Source: Papaver somniferum (lineage: Eukaryota > Streptophyta > Magnoliopsida > Ranunculales > Papaveraceae). Taken from it: 64,000 nucleotides of DNA. Made by a program: the position numbers and the translations under genes. The stretch is from positions 237,130,777 through 237,194,776 of the forward strand of contig NC_039364.1 of NCBI RefSeq assembly GCF_003573695.1, given 5' to 3'. This document shows positions 23,064 through 33,886 of the stretch, piece by piece. The notes under the pieces are model-generated. The model was given only the letters and a program-made list of their open reading frames with translations. It did not search any database and was not told where the DNA came from. Each line of letters opens with the position of its first letter. Position 1 is the stretch's first letter.

Positions 23064-23528
23064 AAAAACTGGCCGTAAAATAAACCTCTACGGTTGAGAA
23101 TAATTCAAACCTGGACGTAAAATCACTTCTACGGTTGGAAATAATCCAAACCTGGACGTAAAATCACTTCTACGGTTGGAATTAAAAGAAAACTTGACAT
23201 AAAATCAGATTCTACAGTTGGAATTAAAAGGAACCTGGACGTAAAATGAGCTTCTACGGTTGGAACTAATTCAAACCTGGACGTAAAACTACATGCAAAT
23301 AAAATTCTACGGTTGGAATTAATCCAAACCTGGACGTAAAATCACTTCTACCATTGGAATTAAAAGAAAACTGGACGTAAAATCGGATTCTACGGTTGGA
23401 ATTAAAAGAAAACTGGACGTAAAATGAGCTTCTACGGTTGGAACTAATCCAAACTTGGACGTAAAATTACATGCAAATAAAATTCTACGGTTGGAATTAA
23501 TTCAAACCTGGACGTAAAATCACTTCTA
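23064..23528 (+). repeat. Minisatellite with higher-order structure (11 units)
   Basis: Eleven units of about 36-53 bp each carry GGACGTAAAA, then a variable spacer, then TTCTACGGTTGGAA. The spacers cycle in order: CAC, CAGA or CGGA, GAGC, then ACATGCAAATAAAA. Unit starts at 23154, 23332 and 23509 repeat the cycle with a period of about 178 bp, so four-unit blocks were duplicated as a whole. Confidence 0.85.
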
Positions 23529-24035
23529 GTTAAAGAGTAATCTAGACATTTTGTATATGTGTTAGGATATCACATAATCACTTTTTTGTACATTAAGAAT
23601 CCAAATAAATCCCTTCTATTGGAGTGTCACGCCCCAATAATAACCTTCTTGATTTAGTGGTGGTGGTAAAGAAGATGGTTCACGGACGAAGGCAGGGGAG
23701 GATTATGGATACGCGCCGCTGTAACGATCAGCAAAGGAGATCTATCTTCCTGAACCCTAACGGACTATATAGGGACACTAAAATGGGCACATGAGACGAG
23801 GCACGGAATCGGCCCACAGGTGGTCGTGTGGGTCTGTTCAAGCAAACAACCCTCTTGGTAATAACTCAAGCATCCGACAAGCTAGTTTCCTTTGCCCTTC
23901 AAGTTCAACCTAGTGATTTTTTTTCTTTCAATCTCCTAGCATGCCTTGTGGATTATCGTTGGAAATTTCGTAAATAGTTTTATCTGTCACGCGATCCAAA
24001 ATCTTTCAATATGTAAGTGCAAGATTTACTTTATG

Positions 24036-25309
24036 TAGGGCTGTACATGGATCGGTTTGGGCCTTACCCACCACCCAACCCACTCATGGCGGTAATAAAA
24101 GTTGTCACCCGCAACCAACCCAACATCATAGTAGGTCGGTTTTAATTCGACACACATTATGATTTGTTGGTTCGAGTGGGTGGCGGGTATGCCCGCCCAA
24201 ACTAACTTCTCATTTTTCTTCCTCGCCAAAGCTACAACAAAATTTCCATTTCAATCCAAAACAAGAGATGCCCCAAAAATCCAGTACCGATAACCACCAC
24301 TGCTGCAATTCTTTCCACCAATAGAGACTCTCATCCAAATTGTCATCCCAAGAAATACAACTCTAATTAACTTATCCAAAGACTACAAATTTACATCAAT
24401 CAATGTTTGGTAACTTTCTTATAACCAAGAACATAACATATATATAAACTGAATTTGAGTTACGTTCATGCAATAAAATAGAACAAAATGCATCCAAGAT
24501 TTCTCACATCAACAACACGGGAAAGCTGCAGAAGTAGAAGATTCACAAGCTTTGATTCTTCTAAAAAACAATTGACCTGTTTGGTGCTTTGGTTATTCAA
24601 ATTCTATCCATATCAACATCCAAACCAATTATTCATCACCGATTAATAAATATTCAACCTCAATCCTCAACTACATCTACATCTCTGATAATCTCAGGCA
24701 AAAAAAAAAAATTAGTTCAAACATTGAAACCCTAGAAAAACAGAGATCCACAATACTGTAATTTGATAAAAAAAAATTTAAAAGAGAAAAAAGTGAACTT
24801 ATCAGAGATATATTCACGTTGATGATGGTATTCTGAATCTAAGTCTTAATCTGATCATCACCAAATAAATTTTTCATCGTTTGATACCTTTTTTCTTCTC
24901 CACACGTCTCTTCTCTAATTCATTCAGCTGACGATCTTGATTCTCATTTTTTATTTCAAAAACTCTCTTTCTCTTTCACGCTAAACTGTAAATAGAGAAA
25001 ATCAGCAAGGGAGGAAGAAGAAGGGAGAGTTATCTAGAAAAGTCAACTTCTATGTCTTACACGTTTCTTATTTTCCTGGGGTTTTTACACGTTGCTTATT
25101 TTCCTAAATATCAAAATATTACATCAACGGCGGGTAGGCGGGTTGGGTCGGGTGACAGAAGGTGTCACCCGCACCCAACCCAACATATGGTGGGTAACTG
25201 ATGTTGTGAGTCATAGTCGACCCGTGTGTCGGCGGGTTGGGTCGGGTACGGATAAAAATTGGCGGGTGTGGGTCGGGCCGGTGGGTTGGGTCGGTTTTGT
25301 GCATCCCTA
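24036..25309. mobile_element. hAT-like non-autonomous element (1.27 kb), GGGT-rich ends
   Basis: The left end is TAGGGCTGTACATGG and the right end, on the minus strand, is TTAGGGATGCACAAAACC. Near-identical 8-bp repeats flank it, ACTTTATG (24028-24035) and ACTGTATG (25310-25317). Both subterminal zones (about 24050-24200 and 25130-25300) hold clusters of GGGTTGGGTCGGG and GGCGGGT motifs in opposing orientation. The interior is AT-rich and no transposase is encoded. Confidence 0.8.
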
Positions 25310-25317
25310 ACTGTATG

Positions 25318-26030
25318 ATTAGAAATTTATAGAAAATGTTATTATAACATAAAATCTATCTACATGATTACAAATTTATAGAAAGTTCAAGATTTACTGC
25401 ACGATACAAACTCCTCTGAAGGGTCGTTTTTACCTTTCTTTTTTGACATCCATGTGCATACTTGGATTATGTCATTTTGAGTTTTTGATTGATATATTTC
25501 AAAATTCTCGTTGTCTTGTTGTTGATTATTAATATATGCGGTTATAAACATAAATACTTCTCCTTCAGATAACAAAAATTCGTAAATACATATTAATAGA
25601 GATTATATTCAATAAGCTCCAGAAAAAGATAAGATAATATTTTCTCTCCTTTAGCGTAATCAAAATTCACAAATAAATATCTAATTTTATTCAGTAAGCT
25701 CCGCGAAAAATGCAATTTCATTTTGCAAACAGTAAATTTTTTCGCCTTCAGAATTTATAGAAGATTGTTACAAAGAGAAGCCAATAAATTCAGTGACTAG
25801 TAACTACTGTTATTATCTGTAAAAATATAGCTACTAGTTTATCTACGAAGCCGACTCTAAAGGACTACACATACAAGAATTAAGAAACTTGGGTTCAGAA
25901 ATTGGTCGTCGAAAAAAGATCTGCAACTCGGCGAGTGAATCGGGGACCAACTCAGTTTTAATTCTCAAATTTCTCGTTTTCTGCAATTCTTGATCTCAGT
26001 AGTTCAGGTGTTTTGATGATTGGTGTTTCA
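25318..26030. other. AT-rich flank, nothing recognised
   Basis: Contains a short direct repeat (ATGATTA.AAATTTATAGAAA near 25315 and 25366). The 5' UTR of the LINE probably starts in its right part, but I cannot fix the point. Confidence 0.3.
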
Positions 26031-26034
26031 TCAT

Positions 26035-27459
26035 GTCTGGTTTCACGCATTAAATCTTCATAAAACATGTCCGAAAATATCAAATCTCATTCGGTTAAGG
26101 ATATGGGTTGTAAACCTAATACACCTTTTTTGTTTCAAATTTAATGGAGAATGCTGAAATTCCCTTCTCTGAAGCTAAGGATGCCCCTTCTTTGTTTATT
26201 CCAGATGAGGTTATGGATTAAAATCTAGATGAGTGAAGGCTCAGCTTGATTGGTAGATTGGATTTGGTCAAATTAGGATTCGAAACTGTTGTTACTGGTT
26301 TGAGAAAACAATGGATCACTAAAGGTAATATCCAATTAATTCCGTTAGGTAAAGGTTTTTTTACCATAAAATTAGAAAATGAAGATGATGGGAATCTTAT
26401 TGGAAAAGCCATTGGGAAATTGGTGAGCAACATCTGAAACTTAGATCCTGGGAACCAAATTTTAACCCGTTTTTGCTAGGGTATTATTTCCTGGATTATG
26501 CATTGAATACTAGAAGGAGAATATTATACTTCAAATGTGTAATAAGATTGGTAGAGCCATTAAAGTTGATGAAACCACATTGAAAAGGGAAAGCGGCTAT
26601 TATGCAAGTGTATTAGTAGAGATTGATTGGCTAAATCAGTTCCTAGCAAAATTCAGGTGGAATCAAAATATGAAAAGTTTGAACATGCTATTCAAACACC
26701 AAAACTTCCTAAATTTTGCAATCATTGTAAGATAGTGGGTCACTTGGTTTCTGAGTGTAGAACAAAGAAAAAAGATGAATCATTAAAAGACTCGGATCAA
26801 GATTTTGTAGTAATAAAGCCAAAAACATAGTGGAGATCTAAAGCCATAACACCAATGGTCACCAGTGGTTTTGATATCTGTTTTCCACAGGTTAGTGAAA
26901 CATCTGAGAAAATTTTAGATCATACTCCTGGGGAAGTCAATCTTATTTCTTCAAATTTAGTCATGGTGAATCTTCATCAGGGAGATTCCAAGTTCTTCGA
27001 GACCTTTCAGGAGAGAAGTTGGAAATGTTTTTTTTACTCCTGCAGAATTCCCAGGTCTACCTGTTGATAAGCCTATTTTGTCCCCTAAAGGTTTACTTAC
27101 CTGTTGATAAGCCTATTTTGTCCCCTAAAGGTTTACTTGCTTCTACTCTTGTGACATCTACTAAGGTAACTCCAGCAGTCCAAGCTTTAAGTTCTCATGC
27201 TCAAGCATCTGTGGCTATTATTACATCAAATTTGATTGATTCCATAATTGAAGAAAACAACTCATTCTCTACTTCAGAGGATGGAGAAATAAAAGAGGTC
27301 AGTATCTCATCTGTCATCCATAATAGTATTATTCCCCAAATTATTTTCATTTTAAAAAAGGATTCAAAAGTTGTTACTCTTGTTGACGATAAGAAAGTGT
27401 CATATGAAAAGAAAAATCCTCCACAAAAAAAGGCACCTACTACTAGAAAAGTATATACT
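26035..27459 (+). pseudogene. LINE (L1-type) ORF1: DUF4283-like domain and zinc knuckle
   Basis: Frames at 26246-26437 and 26535-26830 encode an L1-type nucleic-acid-binding protein. A DUF4283-like segment (WITKGNIQLIPLGKGFFTIK) is followed by a CCHC knuckle CNHCKIVGHLVSEC (26717-26758). Frameshifts near 26437 and 26700 and several stops break it. A perfect 40-bp tandem duplication lies at 27061-27140. The reading frame is cut at about 27460 by an LTR. The start Met is uncertain. Confidence 0.75.
27061..27140 (+). repeat. Perfect 40-bp tandem duplication in LINE ORF1
   Basis: The 40 bp at 27061-27100 (starting CTGTTGATAAGCC) repeat at 27101-27140 with a single change near the end. The unit is not a multiple of three, so it shifts the frame. 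Confidence 0.85.
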
Positions 27460-29783
27460 TTTCTCTTAGCAATTTGTATGGACAAACTCTAATATACTTT
27501 TAAGAGAATCAACAAGACTCAATCTATAAAAAGTATATCAAATATTTATATCTCTCTTTCTCGATTCAATCCTTACTCAAGCAAATAGAAATCTGTGAGT
27601 CTAATTGAATACAAGAGAAATCACTTGAACGGTACAAAAGACCAATGTTCAAGGATCAATCAATTTCAATCAAAAACCAAAGGTCGGATTTCCAATTGAT
27701 TGATTCAAACGCACAACCTATGATATTTCAATTATATAACAAAATATAATGCGGAATAGAAATAACACAGACACCATAATTTTGTTAACGAGGAAACCGC
27801 AAATGCAGAAAAACCCCGGGACCTAGACCAGATTGGACACACACTGTATTAAGCCTACAGACACTAGCCTACTACAAACTAACTTCGGTCTGCACTATAG
27901 TTGAATCCCAATCAATCTCACACTGATCCAAGGTACAGTTATGCTCCTACGTCTCTGATGCCAGCAGGATACTACACACTTGATTCCTTTAGCTGATCTC
28001 ACCCACAACAAAGAGTTGCTACGACCCAAAGTCGAAGAATTTAATAAACAAATCTGTATCACACAGAAAAGTCTACAGGAATAGATAAATCTGTCTCCCA
28101 CAGAAATACCTACAAGTTTTGTTCCGTCTTTTGATAAATCAAGGTGAACATGAACCAATTGATAAACCAGACTTATATTCCCGAAGAACATCCTAGTATT
28201 ATCAATCACCTCACAATAATCTTAATCGACGTGGCGAAAGAAGATATTGTGGAATCACAACGATGAGACGAAGATATTTGGGATTAGTTTTCTATCTTGC
28301 CTATAAGAGATATAAATCTCAAGCGAATCATTACGATTATACTCAAAACGATAGAAGATGCAAGATCAGATCACACAACTACGAGAAAGTAGTATCGGTC
28401 TGGCTTCACAATCCCAATGAAGTCTTTAAGTCGTTAACCTGGTTTACAAGAAGAAACCTAAGGTTAAAGGAGAATCGACTCCAGCTAATACAACTAGTAT
28501 CACATAGGAGGTGTGGGGATTAGGTTTCCCAGTTGCTAGAGTTCTCCCTTATATAGTCTTTCAAATCAGGGTTTGCAATCAATGTTGGCTTGGTAATAAA
28601 GCATTCAATAATTACCGTTAGATGAAAACCTGATTAGATTCAAGCTAATATCTTTCAACCGTTAGATCGAAAACTTAGCTTGTTACACACAAATGAAATG
28701 TACTATTTTGGGTTTATGTAACCGTACCCAAACATGAACATTTGTTTGTTCAACAATAGTTAACCAATGGTTAGCCATATGGGCATTTTCATATCAACCA
28801 TGTTCTTCTTCATCACAACTAGTTCAAATGACTCAAATGAACTAGTTAGAGAGTTGTTCAATTGCAAGGAAATATTATGTAACTACACAAGCACAATCGA
28901 AGCAAAAACGATTTCATTCACTCGAATCGGTTCATGAACTATATAGCCACTGTTTGCATTTAGCATTCCTTATTTAATATAAATAAGTTCACAAACAATC
29001 GTCTTTAGATATAACCAGCTTAAGTTCGCAGACTTAGTTCGCGGACTTAAGTTCTCAGAAGGAGATCTCAAACTCTAACAGATTTTATCGGGTCGAGAGC
29101 TTCCGCGAGTTGGCGGACTGGGTTCGCAGACTGAGTTCACGGCTCTTGTTCAGGTTCTCTTGATCAACAAAGTTCGCAAAATTTGGTTCAAGGAAAAAGG
29201 ACTTATACATATATGTGTTGCCACACAATGCTTATATCCATCATTGGTTATTTAATCTAAACTCTCATTTCAATCGCTGAAACATTCTTAGAGGATGTTA
29301 TATAGTTGTTATTCACAAACCATTTTTCGTCAAAGCAATTTTCAAAGTGATTGAAACATATCATGACTTTCGTCACTAGGTAAATATGAACTTGGCCAAA
29401 GCAAAAGCTTGCCAACACATATTTCGAGAAATAGATAGGCGAGATAAACTCGGCTCGAAATAACAAATGTGTATAATCAAAGTATATATAGAAAAACGAC
29501 TTTTGTCTCAAAATAGGAGATAGAGTAGATAGACTTTTGAGTGATAGATAAGTTCAAGTCTCCACATACCTTTTAGTCGATAAAGATCCACCAGTTCCTT
29601 GAGTAGTCCTTTGTCTTGTATGATGATTGCCATGGAGTTCTTGATCTCAACTACACTTTCTATCCTAGTCCGAGACTTAGCTATAGTAGACTAGAAATCA
29701 AGACTTATAGTTTTGATCACTAACATTGAAAAACATGCTTGAGATAGCAACGCATGCGAGTTCGACCGAGCAATGCTCTAACA
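27460..29783 (-). mobile_element. LTR copy B of the copia family (solo-like) inside the LINE
   Basis: Homologous along its length to the LTRs at 30301-32748 and 41554-44005, in the same orientation. The right end is the canonical GCTCTAACA (29783). The left end lacks about 36 bp that the full LTRs have (the GCGGGGGTACAACAACC segment), so it is slightly truncated. A TATA box (CTATATAAG on the minus strand) lies near 28549-28556. No internal copia region adjoins it. LINE sequence lies on both sides, though the front of the LINE endonuclease is missing. Confidence 0.75.
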
Positions 29784-30300
29784 GAGACAAACTTAGATCT
29801 TTAGTCAATTAATTAAATCCATATTTAGTCTGCATAAGAAACCTAACATTTGGTTATATTGGAATTGTTCTATTTCTACTCCTTCTGCAATTTTTTCTTC
29901 AAGGAAGAGTAATACTGTGGAAATTGGTGGGGTACTGATTACTGGTGTTCATGTAGATGTTTTGAAAGTTAATAGAAAGAAATTATGGGCTGATCTTCTT
30001 AATATTAGTAATATGAATAACCATGGATGCATATTGGTGACTTCAATACTATTACTTCTGTACAAGAGAAAAAAGGTGGTAGAAGCCCTCTTACTTTGGC
30101 TCTGTCTGAATTTAATGAATGGATTAATCAATGTGGACTTCTTCAAGCTCCCAAAAGTGAACTACAATTTTCTTGGTCAAATGGAAGATGTGGCAGAAAA
30201 AGAATTCTTTGTAATTTTGATAGGGCCTTATTCAATCTCCAATGGTTAAATATGTACAATAGGTGGAAATACCAAGTTTCTTCAAGAGGGATTTCAGACC
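29784..30300 (+). pseudogene. LINE endonuclease domain (partial)
   Basis: Plus-strand frames encode the second half of an L1-type APE endonuclease: KLWADLLNISN, the GDFN motif (about 30036-30047) and LQFSWSNGRCGRKRI with FDRALFN. The N-terminal catalytic part is missing, apparently lost with the LTR insertion at 27460-29783. The frame changes once near 30020. The coding sequence stops at 30300 where the copia element is inserted and resumes at 44006. Confidence 0.8.
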
Positions 30301-32748
30301 TGAAAAAGCGGGGGTACAACAACCTCACCCAATATTTCGATTAGCAATCTGTATGGACTAGCTATAATATAATTTTAAGAGAATCAACTAGACAGTCAGA
30401 CTCAATCTTAATAAAAGTATATCAAGGAGTTAATATCTCTATCTCTCGATTTGATCTTTACTCAAGCAAATGGAAATCTGCGAGTCTTTATCAAATACTA
30501 GAGAGATAAACTTGGATGGTACCAAAGACCAATATCCAAGTGTCAATCAATGTAAATCAACAACCAAACGTTGGATATTATAATTGATTGATCTCAACGC
30601 ACAACCTGTGATATTTCAATTATATAACAAAATATAATGCGGAATAAAAATAACACAGACACCAGAAATTTTGTTAACGAGGAAACCGCAAATGCAGAAA
30701 AACCCCGGGACCTAGTCCAAATTGAACACCACACTGTATTAAGCCGCTACAAACACTAGCCTACTACAAACTAACTTCGGTCTAGACTGTAGTTGAAGCC
30801 TAATCAATCTCACACTGATTCAAGGTACAGTTGCGCTCCTTATTTCTCTGATCCAACAGGATACTACACACTTGATTCCCTTAGCTCATATCACCCACAA
30901 CTAAGAGTTTCTACAACCCAAAGTCGAAGACTTAAATAAACAAATCTGTATCACACAGAAAAGTCTATGATAATAGATAAATCTGTCTCTCACAGATAAA
31001 CCTATGAATTTTGTTCCGTCTTTTGATAAATGAATGTGAACAAGAACTAATTGATAACCCGGACTTATATTCCCGAAGAACAGCCTAGTATTATCAATCA
31101 CCTCACAATAATCTAAATCGTATGGTAGCGAAACGAGATATTGTGGAATCACAAATGATGAGACGAAGATGTTTGTGATTTCTTTTTATCTTGCCCTATC
31201 GGCTATATAATCTCAAGTAAATTATTCAATTGAACTCCTACAATAGAAAATGGCAAGATCAGATCGCTCAACTACAAGAAAGTAGTTTCGCCTGGCTTCA
31301 CAATCCCAATGAAGTCTTTCAGTCATTAACCTACAGGGTCTCTAGAAGAAACCTAAGGTTAAAGGATAATCGACTCTAGCAAAACCAACTAGTATCACAC
31401 AGGAGGTGTGGGGATTAGTTTTTCCAGTTGCTAGATGTCTCATTCATATAGTTTTCAAATCAGGATTTGCAATCCAAGTTACCTTGGTAACAAAGCATTC
31501 AATATTCACCGTTAGATGAAAAACCCGATTCAACCAAGCTAATATATTTCAACCGTTAGATCGAAACTTATCTTGTCACACACAAATGAAATGTATTCAT
31601 TTAGGTTTGAGTAACCGTACCTAAACGTGTACACTTAGTTGGTTCACAAATAGTTAACCAATGGTTAGCCATATGCTTTCATATTAACCGTATTCATCTT
31701 TCTCATAACTAGTTCAAATGACTCATAAGAACTAGTTCAAGAGTTTTTCAATTGCTTAGGTCTTTATTCATAGACACAATTGAAACAAAATCGTTTTGAT
31801 TCAGTTGAATCAATTCATGAACAATATAGCCACGGTTTGCAAAGATTGCATTCCTTATAATTTATTTTTTTAAGTCATGAACAACTGATTTGAGAAATAA
31901 CAAGCTTAGGTACGCGTACGGGTATGCGTACCTTAGCTACCGGATTTGAGTTTACAAACTCAGCAGAAATTTTCGGTTCGAAAACTTCTGTGGGACGTAC
32001 GGGTATGCGTACCTAAGGTGACTGGTTTACTAGTTTACAAACTTACAAACTCAGCAGAAATTTTCGGTATGAAAACTTCCACAGGTACACGTACGGGTAC
32101 GCGTACTCAACCTGTCTCCTTCACCAATAATGCATGCACACATATGCACACACTTGGTTTCTGGCACATGGATTTATACACTAATGTGCGAACACACTAT
32201 ATATGCTTATATCCATGGTTGGTGATCTCAACTCTACATATCAATCATTGAAACATTCTTCTATAATGTTATAACAATCGTTATTCACGACTATCGTCAT
32301 CAAAGCTATTTTCAAGATTGAAACGCCTTCATGACTTGCGTCACAGGTAAAGATGAAAATGGTTAAATAAAAAGCTCACCAACACATATTTCGAGAAAAA
32401 CGATACACAAGTGAACTCGGCTCGAAATAACAAATGTGTATGTATGAAAACTATCATACTTATACGACTTTGTGTTAAGAGTAGGAGGTAGAATAGACTT
32501 TTGAGTGACAGATGAGTTCAAGTCTCCACATACCTTTTTGTCGGATAAAGTTCGACTTATTCCTTGAGTAGTTCTTCGTCTCCGTAAGATGATCGCCATG
32601 GAGTCTGGAGCTCAACTGCACTTAACTATCCTAGACCGAGACTTAGTCATAAGTAAACTAGAAATCAAGACATATAGTTGATCACTAATATTGACAAACA
32701 TGCTTGATATAGCAACGCATGCGAGTTCGACCGAGCAGTGCTCTAACG
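30301..32748 (-). repeat. 3' LTR of the copia element (copy C)
   Basis: Pairs with 41554-44005 at roughly 95% by eye over the first 200 bp. The terminal A next to the polypurine tract is mutated to G (32748). A U3 array of GTACGCGTACGGG / GGTATGCGTACC motifs lies at about 31908-32107. Confidence 0.9.
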
Positions 32749-32760
32749 ATCTCCCCCTTT
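32749..32760 (-). promoter_or_regulatory. Polypurine tract of the copia element
   Basis: The minus strand reads AAAGGGGGAGAT directly before the 3' LTR, the standard plus-strand primer. Similar tracts recur at 33062, 37421, 37482 and 37721. Confidence 0.85.
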
Positions 32761-33079
32761 GTAAATTTTAGTGACAAAACTATCAATACATATGGACTAC
32801 AAAATAGATAAAACATTGTAGCTTCACGTACACATGCTTGATCTCCTTGGCGCTTCAACATTACTCGAAAACTTCTTCTTTTCCAAGTACCCATGATTCC
32901 AAAGGTTGTAAGTTCAGCATCATAGTTGTTGAAGTTCCGTAGCCATAAAAATAAGCAAACACAATCTCTCGATCATTGTTATACAGTGTCATAGTATTAT
33001 TACACAACATCAAAGTTCTCATATCTCAACTTTGACAACAATACTATGGTGATATGTATCACTCCCCCTTAGTCAATAT

Positions 33080-33886
33080 TGTTAGATAATTGTCGGTGTT
33101 TTGGAAGGTTCCGGAAAATTCTGGAACATACTAGAAATCCTTTGTATAGAGAAACACAAGGTTTCCTAGTTTAGGTTGATTTCCATATTAAGATAGGTTA
33201 CCTAAATAACAATAGGTTTCCTAGTTGGTTAGAGTTTCCTTTTCCAAGGAGACTAATACTTGGGAATCAAGTTTGTGACTCCTATATAAGGAGGTCTAGG
33301 CTATGTGTTTAGACATGGAATTCTTAATGGAATTTTAGAAGTTTTCTAGAGAGTTAGAGAATACACAATGTAGTTCTCTAAAGTCTTTAGGGATTTCATC
33401 CCACCACTTGGGGTGGAATTTTAGTGAAGAGAAGATCGCCGTCTTTGTTGATGGTGGAATATCATCGTTGGTGTTGGAAGATACATCGTTTAGAAGGAGA
33501 TCATCTCGGTTATGTGAGATAAGTATTATCTTGTTTGGTTAGAAATTATTCGGCAATATTGGAGCGTTTTGTTCATGAGAATTATTTTAGGGTTTTTGAT
33601 CAACACAATGTCGAATCGTAGTTTGTTGATTGATTTATCAATCGTTAAGTGTGTAATTCTCTGTTTGGTGGTTCCATAATAATGAAGAAGTCGTAACCGT
33701 TTTGGTGGATGTAGGCATATTTCCGAACCACGTTAAGTCTTGTGTGCTTTACTTATTCCTTCTTATGTGTGTTTGCATCGTATATATTTTATTCTACATC
33801 GATCCAAAGATCTAGTTTCTTGTGGGTTAGTTCTTGTTGGATTTTCCCAACAAGTGGTGCGGTTAGTTTGGCTATCTCTCACAACA
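33080..33886 (+). repeat. 5' LTR of the nested element
   Basis: Begins TGTTAGATAATTGTCGG and ends CTCTCACAACA. A TATA-like CCTATATAAGG lies at about 33271-33281. CAACAAGTGGTGCG occurs at 33849 and again across the LTR/interior junction at 33883. Confidence 0.9.

Larger units (their letters stand above)
22835..23648. mobile_element. Mutator-like non-autonomous element with minisatellite interior
   Basis: Inverted ends share GAAGGYTATTATTGGG, with weaker pairing to about 45 bp (left CCATTGGAGGGA, right rc CCAATAGAAGGGA). They are flanked by perfect direct repeats TTGATTTA (22827-22834 and 23649-23656), both followed by G, so the duplication may be 8 or 9 bp. TIR length and target duplication fit a Mutator-like element; hAT is the alternative. 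There is no ORF. The interior is dominated by an array of GGACGTAAAA units. Confidence 0.75.

Noticed and set aside
23064..23528. Minisatellite read as a CRISPR or centromeric satellite
   Set aside because: It lies inside an 814-bp TIR element and has only eleven variable units.
24026..25310. Short frames inside the hAT-like element as transposase remnants
   Set aside because: Their sequences reflect the GGGTTGGG subterminal repeats only and lack hAT transposase motifs.
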